Shown here: positions 1-5,475 of the stretch, piece after piece | How the letters are laid out: each line of letters starts with the position of its first letter | How positions within the stretch are numbered: the first letter of the stretch is position 1 | Assembly (NCBI GenBank): GCA_900766575.1 | Contig: CAAFVW010000048.1 | Span: 1-13,461, forward strand | Source: Lachnospiraceae bacterium | Lineage (GTDB): Bacteria > Bacillota > Clostridia > Lachnospirales > Lachnospiraceae | Direction of reading: 5' to 3' | Length of the DNA stretch: 13,461 nucleotides | Made by a program: the position numbers and the translations under genes | The notes under the pieces: generated by a model | Databases searched by the model: none | What the model was told of the DNA's origin: nothing | Seen by the model: the letters and a program-made list of their open reading frames with translations, nothing else

Positions 1-471
1 ATTCTGGTCAATTACACGGAACGGAATAGGGCTTGCCGTACCAAAGAGGTTGTTCATGATCTCCTTGATATTGAAGAAGTAGATTCTCTGATCCTTCGCT
101 GCATTACCACCAAAGGTAAAACGTTTTCCGATATTGGAAAAAGTATTCTTAACGCTCTCGCCAAGATTGCCGTAGAACAAACTGGGTTCTGTGGAAGAAT
201 CATATACGAACTCACCGGCATCCGCACAGAACTCTACGATTCCACCCTGATCCACGATGATCATACACTGTCCTTCGTTAACTGCTACGATGGAACCGTT
301 GGAGATTATGTTCTCCACACCCTTAGTGTTGCTGTTGCGTCCGTTGGTTACGCGCTTCTGTCCTTTTACTACCAGCACATCATTGGAAAGGGAATCACAA
401 TAGAAATACTCTCTCCACTGATCAGCCATCATGCTGCTGATCGCATCTTTTGCCGCTTTGATTAAACCCAT
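1..471 (-). CDS. SPFH-domain protein, YdjI-like (N-terminal part; C-terminus beyond window)
   Basis: The frame runs open from an ATG at 471 to the left edge, giving the first 157 residues. It begins MGLIKAAKDAISSMMADQWR and continues with YFYCDSLSNDVLVVKGQKR, a glycine-rich stretch (FTFGGN) and YFFNIKEIMNNLFGTASPIPF. This matches the SPFH/band-7 family often labelled virion core protein, of which B. subtilis YdjI is a member. Known members are membrane-associated scaffold proteins, and YdjI is encoded beside a PspA homologue in a stress operon. The start is supported by GGAGGTG eight to nine bases upstream. The C-terminal half, which often carries a zinc-ribbon region, is outside the window. 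It is divergent from the XRE-type gene. The family call is from recognition of the sequence; a specific function is not visible. Confidence 0.82.
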   Translation of the reverse strand, partial: MGLIKAAKDAISSMMADQWREYFYCDSLSNDVLVVKGQKRVTNGRNSNTKGVENIISNGSIVAVNEGQCMIIVDQGGIVEFCADAGEFVYDSSTEPSLFYGNLGESVKNTFSNIGKRFTFGGNAAKDQRIYFFNIKEIMNNLFGTASPIPFRVIDQN

Positions 472-521
472 TACCGCACCTCCGTTTTATATATGAAAAT
501 CTGTTTTTTCACATTTCTTAC

Positions 522-550
522 ATTTTAGCAAATTTTACACATTCCCTCAA
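522..550 (-). promoter_or_regulatory. Promoter for the SPFH gene
   Basis: On the minus strand TTGAGG (550 to 545), a 17-base spacer and TAAAAT (527 to 522) are followed by a leader of about 45 bases to the GGAGGTG site. The -10 is preceded by TGC, an extended -10 motif. The call is from sequence only. Confidence 0.6.
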
Positions 551-636
551 CTGCTTTTCGTAAAATATCGTCATTTTTCCTTTACAATGTGTCGTTTTTC
601 TACTAAACTGTGAAATTAGAAATGTTATGATTACAC

Positions 637-642
637 TATAAT
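637..642 (+). promoter_or_regulatory. Possible -10 box of the XRE-type gene
   Basis: A perfect TATAAT stands 20 bases before the ATG at 663, but no good -35 is seen 16 to 18 bases upstream. If it is used, the transcript would start at about 649, inside or just after the AGAGG (646 to 650), leaving little or no Shine-Dalgarno. An alternative -10, TATGAT at 626 to 631, would keep the AGAGG in the message but also lacks a clear -35. The surrounding 472 to 662 is AT-rich intergenic DNA with no gene. Confidence 0.3.
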
Positions 643-662
643 ATAAGAGGATTCAAAGAAAA

Positions 663-1160
663 ATGGGAAAAAAAGCTACAAAAGCCGCTGATAATATGTA
701 CTATCTCGCACGTTGCGAAGCCGCAGAGACAAATCCGGACTTCAGCAGCCGGGAAAAAGCTGCCGAGCTGGTAGGCATCGACCGTACCAGACTGGCGAGA
801 ATCGAACTGGATACCATTGCTCCGTACCCTGAGGAAATCAAGGCGATGGCAGATGCCTACAACACGCCGGAATTAAGCAATTCTTACTGTGCCAGAGAAT
901 GTCCTCTGGGACGCAACAGTGTCTCCGAGGTTGACATCGTGGATTTTGACCGGCTGGCCCTGAAAGTACTCGGTTCCCTGAAGGATATTGATACCCTGCG
1001 GGCCTCCCTGATTGCCATTTCCGAGGACGGCGTTATCTCCGAAGACGAACGTCCGGCATTCCAGGACATTCTGGATTCGCTTGAAAAGATCAGCACCAAT
1101 GCCAAAGCCTTGAAGCTCTGGGCCATCAAAAACATACACATTAAGGAGGAGGATGTCTGA
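663..1160 (+). CDS. XRE-like helix-turn-helix regulator
   Basis: This 165-residue protein has a helix-turn-helix of the XRE/Cro type at about residues 30 to 72, with REKAAELVGIDRTRLARIEL as the DNA-reading unit. It is followed by YCARECPLG (residues 75 to 83), a Cys-x3-Cys-Pro-x-Gly motif I associate with a group of clostridial XRE regulators. The C-terminal half (about 90 to 160) is predicted helical and probably mediates dimerisation or sensing. AGAGG lies 12 bases before the ATG, a weakly placed ribosome site. The stop codon sits in the loop of a GC-rich hairpin. It stands alone, divergent from the SPFH gene and convergent with the lipoprotein gene. Target genes and signal are unknown; autoregulation or control of the divergent SPFH gene is possible but only inferred. 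Confidence 0.75.
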   Translation: MGKKATKAADNMYYLARCEAAETNPDFSSREKAAELVGIDRTRLARIELDTIAPYPEEIKAMADAYNTPELSNSYCARECPLGRNSVSEVDIVDFDRLALKVLGSLKDIDTLRASLIAISEDGVISEDERPAFQDILDSLEKISTNAKALKLWAIKNIHIKEEDV

Positions 1161-1171
1161 TCCCCCTCCTT
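1143..1171 (+). other. Stem-loop enclosing the XRE gene stop codon
   Basis: AAGGAGGAGGA (1143 to 1153) pairs with TCCCCCTCCTT (1161 to 1171) with one mismatch, and the TGA stop codon (1158 to 1160) lies in the 7-base loop. The 3' side is followed only by TTCCC, so it is not a textbook terminator. It may protect the mRNA 3' end or help the hairpin at 1205. Confidence 0.4.
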
Positions 1172-1204
1172 TCCCGTATCATTATGACAGTTTACTGTAG
1201 CACA

Positions 1205-1252
1205 GACTCTTTCCGGATTTTCAATACCACATACCGGTCAGAGTCTTATTTT
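1205..1252 (+). terminator. Probable terminator of the XRE-type gene
   Basis: GACTCT-tt-CCGG (1205 to 1216) pairs with CCGG-tc-AGAGTC (1234 to 1245) across a 17-base loop, and is followed by TTATTTT. The T-rich side supports termination on the plus strand. It abuts the stop codon of the convergent lipoprotein gene, where no T-tract follows on the minus strand. The long loop and internal mismatch make it moderate. Confidence 0.5.
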
Positions 1253-2259
1253 GCGGCCGCCTTTTGTGCAAATTCCGTAGTTACCAGTGTTTCATAAGGA
1301 ACTCTCTCTTTCAAAACCTCTGAATCCTCCAGGATATTTTGTAATAAATCAAAGGCATCCTCATGGAAGATCAGATCCTTTTTCCAGGTATCCTGCCCCT
1401 GATATCTGGCAACGATAGCCGTCAGCGTATCATTTTCAGTCTCCGGAAACTGCGGTGCAATACATTTGGCGATTTCCTCTGCACTGTGTTCCTGCACATA
1501 ATCCATGCCCCGCTGCAAAGCATCTGTGAACGCCTGAATCGTATCCGCATTTTTCTCCAGATAGCTCTTTTTCGCAGAGAAGGAAGTATACGGAACATAA
1601 CCGGATTCCTCCCCCAGCGATGCCACCACATAGCCGTCCCCCTTCTGCTCTAACAGTGTGGCATGCGGTTCGAATTCAATGGTATAATCCCCCTGTCCTC
1701 CGGAAAATGCTGCTGCCGTGGAACCGAAATCAATACTCTGGTCGATGGTCAGATCTTTCGCCGGGTCAATATTGTTCTTGGTAAGAATATATTCGAATAC
1801 CATCTCCGGCATACCGCCTGCTCTTCCGCCCAGAACCGTTGTCCCTTTCAGCATATCCCAGTCAAATTCATCTATGGGTTCTCTCGCCACCAGAAAATTA
1901 CCTGCCCGCTGGGTCAGCTGTGCGAAGTTTATCACATAATCCTCCGTGCCACCGGCATAAGTGTAAACAGTGCTCTCACTTCCCATAAAGCCTATGTCCG
2001 CTTCCCCGGTAAGCACCGCCGTCATGGTCTTATCCGCACCGAATCCCGTCACCAGCTCCAACTGGATTCCGGCCTCCTCAAAATAGCCTTCTTCGATTGC
2101 CACATACATAGGGGCATAAAAAACAGAGTGGGCTACTTCATTGAGCACCACTCTGGTCTTCTTTGGTCCGTTCGTCTGTCCTGTGCTGCCACAGCTTGTA
2201 AGTGCAGCCGCCGCAAGCAGTATCGACAGTACGATTGCCTTTGCTTTTCCTGTTTTCAT
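1246..2259 (-). CDS. NMT1/ThiY/SsuA-like ABC transporter substrate-binding lipoprotein
   Basis: The 337-residue product has a lipoprotein signal: positive start MKTGKAKA, a hydrophobic stretch and lipobox LTSC with Cys23. The mature part has the NitT/TauT/ThiY-type fold signature: VFYAPMYVAIEEGYFEEAGI near residues 46 to 65, the GFGADKTMTAVLTGEADIGF segment, and later VVASLGEESGYVPYTSFSAK. Such proteins bind nitrate, sulfonates, or thiamine pyrimidine precursors outside the membrane and deliver them to an ABC permease. The CCCFC motif of HMP-binding proteins is absent, so the substrate cannot be named. No permease or ATPase gene is next to it, so it either works with a transporter elsewhere or is an orphan. 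The start is set by AGGGAGG at 2276 to 2270, ten bases before the ATG. Its promoter lies inside a perfect palindrome. Confidence 0.88.
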   Translation of the reverse strand: MKTGKAKAIVLSILLAAAALTSCGSTGQTNGPKKTRVVLNEVAHSVFYAPMYVAIEEGYFEEAGIQLELVTGFGADKTMTAVLTGEADIGFMGSESTVYTYAGGTEDYVINFAQLTQRAGNFLVAREPIDEFDWDMLKGTTVLGGRAGGMPEMVFEYILTKNNIDPAKDLTIDQSIDFGSTAAAFSGGQGDYTIEFEPHATLLEQKGDGYVVASLGEESGYVPYTSFSAKKSYLEKNADTIQAFTDALQRGMDYVQEHSAEEIAKCIAPQFPETENDTLTAIVARYQGQDTWKKDLIFHEDAFDLLQNILEDSEVLKERVPYETLVTTEFAQKAAAK

Positions 2260-2276
2260 AATGGTTCATCCTCCCT

Positions 2277-2307
2277 GAGATTACATAGCTATTCTATGTA
2301 ATCTCAA
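2277..2307 (-). promoter_or_regulatory. Promoter embedded in a perfect palindrome (candidate operator)
   Basis: GAGATTACATAG (2277 to 2288) and CTATGTAATCTC (2294 to 2305) form a perfect 12-bp dyad with a 5-base centre. Read on the minus strand, the same bases contain TTGAGA (2307 to 2302), a 16-base spacer and TGTAAT (2285 to 2280), a 5/6-match promoter on both boxes. Transcription would start near 2273 to 2275, just ahead of or within the AGGGAGG ribosome site. The dyad covers almost the whole core promoter, as expected of a repressor operator; alternatively it acts as an RNA hairpin if an upstream transcript reads through. The regulator is not known. Confidence 0.6.
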
Positions 2308-2324
2308 AAAAAATGTTCCATTTT
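2306..2324 (-). terminator. Weak AT-rich terminator after the HIT gene
   Basis: On the minus strand AAAATG (2324 to 2319), loop GAA and CATTTT (2315 to 2310) form a short 6-bp stem followed by four more T. It begins five bases after the TAG stop of the HIT gene. The stem is short and AT-rich, so termination would be partial at best. Confidence 0.35.
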
Positions 2325-2328
2325 CTTC

Positions 2329-2748
2329 CTACAGGTTTGCCTTGATCTTGTCGATCATTTCCTGATACTCTGCATCGGTCAGGAAGGTCTTGCCAGGGTT
2401 CATCTCAAAGGTTCCGCCCCATTCAAATCCATCCTTGTACTTCGGGCACAGATGCATATGCAGATGGCAGCCGGTATCGCCGTAAGCGCCATAATTTAAC
2501 TTATCGGGATGAAATGCCGCATGGATGGCTTTCGCCGCATGTGCCACATCCTCGAAAAATAATCTTCTCTCTTCTTCACTGATATCCACGATCTCGCTGA
2601 CATGATCCTTGTATGCCACGATACATCTGCCGGGGTGGCTCTGCTCCTTGAACAGGATCAGGCTGCTCACCTTCAGGTCACAGATAAAAATGCCGAACTT
2701 ATCCAGCAGTTCTCCTCTCATACAATATCCACAATTTGCGTCTTTCAT
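2329..2748 (-). CDS. HIT-family nucleotide hydrolase/transferase
   Basis: This 139-residue protein carries the histidine triad HLHMH at residues 95 to 99, in GCHLHMHLCPKY. The middle His of the triad forms the nucleotidyl intermediate in known HIT enzymes, which cleave nucleoside phosphoramidates or dinucleoside polyphosphates in the cytosol. An N-terminal CGYC (Cys6, Cys9) resembles the first half of the zinc site of Hint-type proteins. H38 and PGRCIVAYKDH (39 to 49) match the conserved early strand region, although the usual PKxH is altered. Length is normal for the family. AGGAG lies eight bases before the ATG. It follows the PHP gene by 73 bases on the same strand with no clear terminator between, so co-transcription is likely. 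The substrate is not predictable. Confidence 0.88.
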   Translation of the reverse strand: MKDANCGYCMRGELLDKFGIFICDLKVSSLILFKEQSHPGRCIVAYKDHVSEIVDISEEERRLFFEDVAHAAKAIHAAFHPDKLNYGAYGDTGCHLHMHLCPKYKDGFEWGGTFEMNPGKTFLTDAEYQEMIDKIKANL

Positions 2749-2821
2749 TTGTTCTCCTATCCGCCCTTCCCGGGCCTGCCGTAATACGGCACATTTTCCG
2801 GCTCTTCGCCTGTATTGTAAG

Positions 2822-3580
2822 CTATAGTGTTATGTTGATCAATCTGTGAATGTTCTCCGGATCATAATTTAATACCAGTTCTCTGGGAAAACCGATTTCA
2901 CGCATCATGGCTTCCGCTTCCGTAAAGTTACCGACCGCATAACAGATATGGCTGTCTGTTCCCATTATAACAGGCTGTCCATACTTCATGCAAGCCTTTA
3001 AAAGCTCCGTGATATTTTCTGTGCCTCCCTTTCTGGAAGACTTCGGATTCAATGAGGAGTTGTTCACTTCCAGCGCCACGTGTGCCTCTTTTGCCTCCCG
3101 TACCAGCAGGTCGTAATCCAGGGGGAATCTGCCATCATCGGGATGTCCGAGGATCTTCACATACGGATTCTGGAATCCCCTGACAGAAGCCAGCGTATTC
3201 TCCTTCCGGCTTCCCGGCGTATAAGCAAAAATGTGAAGACTCGCTATGGCATAATCAAGCTTTTTCAGATAATGTTCTTCAAGATCCAGTGTACCGTCCG
3301 TATCACTGATATTCGCTTCCACACCACACAAAAGGCGTAGTCTTCCGCCCTCCACGGGCATTATTTTGTCTGTATTGTCCAGATAATCATATTCTCTGGG
3401 AATCACTTTGTAATTGCCGAAAAAGAACTCATGCGGCCCTCCGGGGCAGCAGGGACCATGTTCACTCATTCCCAGATATTTCAATCCTGCCGCCATTGCC
3501 GATTCTATATTTTCCTTTAACGTACTATACGCATGCCCTGCTGCCAGAGTATGCGTATGCAGATCCATCATTGCTTTCAT
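2822..3580 (-). CDS. PHP-domain phosphatase, YcdX-like
   Basis: The 252-residue protein is a full-length PHP-family metal-dependent phosphoesterase. The trinuclear metal site of YcdX-type enzymes can be read directly: His8 and His10 in MDLHTHT, His16, His41 in SEHGP, Glu88 in GVEANI, His116 in SLH, His146 in GHPDD, and Asp209 and His211 in TDSH. All nine ligands are present, so it should be active. The family includes histidinol-phosphatase relatives, but the pattern is that of YcdX, whose natural substrate is uncertain. The start ATG at 3580 has AAGGGG seven bases upstream. It begins 11 bases after the stop of the DUF1836 gene, so the two are almost surely one operon, with the HIT gene following. 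Confidence 0.9.
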   Translation of the reverse strand: MKAMMDLHTHTLAAGHAYSTLKENIESAMAAGLKYLGMSEHGPCCPGGPHEFFFGNYKVIPREYDYLDNTDKIMPVEGGRLRLLCGVEANISDTDGTLDLEEHYLKKLDYAIASLHIFAYTPGSRKENTLASVRGFQNPYVKILGHPDDGRFPLDYDLLVREAKEAHVALEVNNSSLNPKSSRKGGTENITELLKACMKYGQPVIMGTDSHICYAVGNFTEAEAMMREIGFPRELVLNYDPENIHRLINITL

Positions 3581-3591
3581 TTGATGACCCC

Positions 3592-4233
3592 TTATTGATT
3601 TTTCTTCTTATGGGACTCTTTCTCCGGAGTCTGTGTCTTCTGCTCGTCTGCCAGTTCGTTCACCAGTTGTTCCACAAGCATTTTCTTCATGTATACATCA
3701 AAACTCAACAGACAGATCAGGGCAAATTTCTGCAGAAACTCCTGTTCCTGTCCAGTCACCCCGGTAAAAGAATTCTCGGCTCTGTGGAATTTCTCCACAA
3801 CATCTTTTTTCAGATGTTCCAGCTGCTCCTTTTCCAGAGATACCACTTCTTTATAGACACTTTCCAGATCAAACTCCTGTCCATTCTGGAAATAACGGTC
3901 GGTGAGAGGCTGTAAAAGTGTCTGGATCTCATTCATGGGAATGACGCCTTTATAGTAATAAATGAAAATAAGTAACAGCACATGCTCTTTGGAATATTTC
4001 TTTTTTACCGGCGGTGGCAGCAGATCATTCTTCGCGTAATTATTGATCATGGTCTTGGTCAGGACACGATCCTCCGTCTGGGGGCGCACTGCGGAACGCA
4101 GCTTGCGATCCATAAAAGTCAGTACCTGATCCATATACAGATCAATACTGGGAATGTCTTCCGACTTGATATATTCTACTTTCTCCAGACTTTGTAAAAT
4201 CATCTGAAGTAATTCTTCTGTTGTTGCTGCCAT
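3592..4233 (-). CDS. DUF1836 protein, putative MerR-like DNA-binding regulator
   Basis: I set the start at the ATG at 4233 (213 residues), with AGGG seven bases upstream. The frame stays open to a GTG at 4362, but those 43 extra codons translate the hairpin element in the leader and look unlike the family. DUF1836 hallmarks are clear: IPSIDLYMDQVLTFMD (27 to 42), then LTKTMINNYAKNDLLPPPV (58 to 76) and KKKYSKEHVLLLIFIYYYK (77 to 95). The T-x-INNY-x-K plus K-x-Y-S pattern resembles the helix-turn-helix and wing of MerR proteins, so DNA binding is inferred; no role is established. The C-terminus is rich in Lys, Glu and Gln. It heads an operon with the PHP phosphatase and probably the HIT gene, under a perfect consensus promoter. 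Confidence 0.85.
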   Translation of the reverse strand: MAATTEELLQMILQSLEKVEYIKSEDIPSIDLYMDQVLTFMDRKLRSAVRPQTEDRVLTKTMINNYAKNDLLPPPVKKKYSKEHVLLLIFIYYYKGVIPMNEIQTLLQPLTDRYFQNGQEFDLESVYKEVVSLEKEQLEHLKKDVVEKFHRAENSFTGVTGQEQEFLQKFALICLLSFDVYMKKMLVEQLVNELADEQKTQTPEKESHKKKNQ

Positions 4234-4404
4234 AATATCCCTGCTGTCCTTTCCGTAGGTAATACCCGGTGATATTCTCTGTTCCTCAGTTAAATTAACT
4301 CGAAAACTCGCGCTTCGCGCTTTATCGTCTGCTTCGCAGACGGTTTTCTCGTTAATAGCCACAGGAAAACAAATATCTGCTTTGCAGCTACTTGTTTTCC
4401 TTAT
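4234..4404 (-). promoter_or_regulatory. Long structured 5' leader of the DUF1836 operon
   Basis: From a predicted transcript start near 4404 to the ATG at 4233 the leader is about 170 nt and holds two strong structures. The first, at the very 5' end, pairs GGAAAACAA (4364 to 4372) with TTGTTTTCC (4392 to 4400), capped by CTGC-TTT-GCAG (4377 to 4387). The second (4295 to 4355) is a three-way junction, described separately. About 60 bases follow before the start codon. No known riboswitch consensus is recognised. It may be a regulatory RNA, a stabilising 5' structure, or an inserted repeat that now serves as leader. Confidence 0.6.
4295..4355. repeat. Palindromic element with two internal hairpins (three-way junction)
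   Basis: The outer stem pairs TTAAC-tc-GAAAAC (4295 to 4307) with GTTTTC-tc-GTTAA (4343 to 4355), 11 of 13 bases. Inside it lie GCGC-TTC-GCGC (4310 to 4320) and the perfect CGTCTGC-TTC-GCAGACG (4326 to 4342). Both inner loops are TTC on the plus strand, GAA on the transcript. This compact, symmetrical design is typical of dispersed REP/MITE-like repeats as well as of structured RNA. There is only one copy in this window, so repeat status is inferred. Confidence 0.55.
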
Positions 4405-4410
4405 GTGGAT

Positions 4411-4439
4411 ATTATATAGTATTCAAAACTACATGTCAA
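4411..4439 (-). promoter_or_regulatory. Consensus promoter of the DUF1836 operon
   Basis: On the minus strand TTGACA (4439 to 4434), exactly 17 bases, then TATAAT (4416 to 4411): both boxes are perfect. Transcription should start near 4404, at the base of the first leader hairpin. A promoter this strong implies that control comes from a repressor or from the leader. Confidence 0.85.
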
Positions 4440-4501
4440 CACTTGCACCTTTTATCTGTTTTTGAATTTATGAAGATTTTATAACTATTTCGTCACACAC
4501 C

Positions 4502-4530
4502 TTTACTTTACAACTTTAGTATGCTAAAAT
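4502..4530 (+). promoter_or_regulatory. Promoter of yerC
   Basis: TTTACT (4502 to 4507), 17 bases, then TAAAAT (4525 to 4530) preceded by TGC (extended -10). The expected start is near 4537, giving a leader of about 43 nt that includes the dyad at 4543. A TTACAAC box overlaps the start of the spacer. Confidence 0.65.
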
Positions 4531-4542
4531 ACCATTAGTTTC

Positions 4543-4559
4543 GTTGTAATACTTACAAC
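4543..4559. promoter_or_regulatory. Dyad GTTGTAA-N3-TTACAAC, candidate operator before yerC
   Basis: GTTGTAA (4543 to 4549), TAC and TTACAAC (4553 to 4559) form a perfect 7-bp inverted repeat just downstream of the predicted yerC transcript start. A third TTACAAC lies at 4508 to 4514 in the promoter spacer. The position suits a repressor, possibly YerC itself. Confidence 0.5.
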
Positions 4560-4579
4560 CATGGAAAGGTGTGTCGATC

Positions 4580-4888
4580 ATGAATAAAAAAATCAAAACG
4601 GATGCTGTAGATTCCCTGTTTGATGCAGTGTTATGTCTACAGTCCCGTGAGGAATGTTACAGTTTCTTCGAAGATCTGTGTACCGTCAACGAATTGTTGT
4701 CCCTGTCCCAGCGTTTCGAAGTTGCTGCCATGCTGAAGGATGGCAAGACATATCTCGAAATTGCCGAAAAGACCGGGGCTTCTACTGCTACCATCAGCCG
4801 TGTGAACCGTTCTCTGAATTATGGCAACGACGGTTACGATCTGGTATTCGGACGTATGGAGAAAAAAGAATCAGAAGAAAATTCCTGA
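4580..4888 (+). CDS. yerC: TrpR-like regulator of the YerC/YecD family
   Basis: The 102-residue protein matches the TrpR-like YerC/YecD family of Firmicutes. It is all-helical, with LLSLSQRFEVAAMLKDGKTY (39 to 58) leading into the helix-turn-helix YLEIAEKTGASTATISRVNRS (58 to 78). The family resembles the trp repressor in fold, but members are usually not linked to trp genes and no ligand is settled. The ATG at 4580 is preferred to the in-frame GTG at 4571, because AAAGG at 4564 to 4568 is 11 bases from the ATG but only 2 from the GTG. It is a single-gene unit: divergent from the DUF1836 operon, with its own promoter and closed by a perfect terminator. The boxes in front suggest autoregulation. 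Confidence 0.9.
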   Translation: MNKKIKTDAVDSLFDAVLCLQSREECYSFFEDLCTVNELLSLSQRFEVAAMLKDGKTYLEIAEKTGASTATISRVNRSLNYGNDGYDLVFGRMEKKESEENS

Positions 4889-4893
4889 TGTAC

Positions 4894-4930
4894 AAAACAG
4901 GGACCCCGGAAAAACCGGGGTCCCTGTTTT
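4894..4930. terminator. Bidirectional intrinsic terminator between yerC and the bactofilin gene
   Basis: AAAACAGGGACCCCGG (4894 to 4909) and CCGGGGTCCCTGTTTT (4915 to 4930) pair perfectly over 16 bp around an A5 loop. T-runs flank the GC stem on both strands, so it can end yerC on plus and the bactofilin gene (stop at 4934) on minus. Confidence 0.95.
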
Positions 4931-4933
4931 ATT

Positions 4934-5452
4934 TTATGCTTCTTTTGTATCGTCAGCTTCCGCTGTCTCTGTTCCGGCGATTGCCTCCTGATTTTCTCTC
5001 TTTTCTTCCTCTTCCACTTCTTTTAATGCTTCCGCGATCGCCGCCTTGGCACTCTTGCGTCCGGCGCGAACCGCCCTGGTTGCTCTTGCTTTTCCTTTTT
5101 TATCCGGAACGGGCTGATTCATATCGATCTTCCCCTGGAATACGGCATGTTCATCAATGACGATCACCTTGGTTGCAATATCTCCCAACACCTTAGCAGA
5201 AGCTGTCAGCTCTGCCTTCTCCGGTGCAATGATATTTCCTGTTACCTCTCCGCCGATCAGAACAGATGCCGCCTGCACATCTCCGGTCACTACGCTTCCG
5301 GCTCCCAGGATCAGATTTCCCGTCACTGTTACGTTACCGCCAATCTTTCCATCGATTCTGGCAGACCCGTCCAGAGTGAAATCGCCGCTCAGTTCCGCAC
5401 CTGCACCGATCAGAGTATTCATTTTTGCATCTGCATTCTTTTTTCCTAACAT
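4934..5452 (-). CDS. Bactofilin-family cytoskeletal protein
   Basis: The 172-residue product has the bactofilin core at residues 12 to 115: short repeats such as LIGAGAELSGDFTLDGSARI, DGKIGGNVTVTGNLILGAG, VVTGDV, IGGEVTGNI and KVLGDIATKVIVIDEHAVF. These form a right-handed beta-helix that polymerises without nucleotide. The family (CcmA of Helicobacter, BacA of Caulobacter) scaffolds cell-wall enzymes and shapes the cell. The C-terminal tail is unusual in being split into a basic part (118 to 137, rich in Lys, Arg and Ala) and an acidic part (141 to 172, rich in Glu and Asp). It begins 23 bases after the stop of the M23-like gene and so shares its transcript. Pairing of bactofilins with M23 proteins is known in other bacteria and points to a joint envelope role. 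Confidence 0.92.
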   Translation of the reverse strand: MLGKKNADAKMNTLIGAGAELSGDFTLDGSARIDGKIGGNVTVTGNLILGAGSVVTGDVQAASVLIGGEVTGNIIAPEKAELTASAKVLGDIATKVIVIDEHAVFQGKIDMNQPVPDKKGKARATRAVRAGRKSAKAAIAEALKEVEEEEKRENQEAIAGTETAEADDTKEA

Positions 5453-5475
5453 GTATGTTCCAAACCTTTCCGCAA

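Noticed and set aside
1663..2301. 212-codon open frame on the plus strand opposite the binding lipoprotein
   Set aside because: It is antisense to a protein with a signal peptide, lipobox and family motifs; no ribosome site.
2777..2791. Palindrome TGCCGTA-A-TACGGCA before the HIT gene
   Set aside because: It is perfect but short, is not placed on a recognised promoter, and has no T-run; not enough to call an operator or terminator.
4234..4362. N-terminal extension of DUF1836 from a GTG at 4362
   Set aside because: The 43 codons translate the palindromic leader, the GTG has no ribosome site, and the protein family matches only from near the ATG at 4233.
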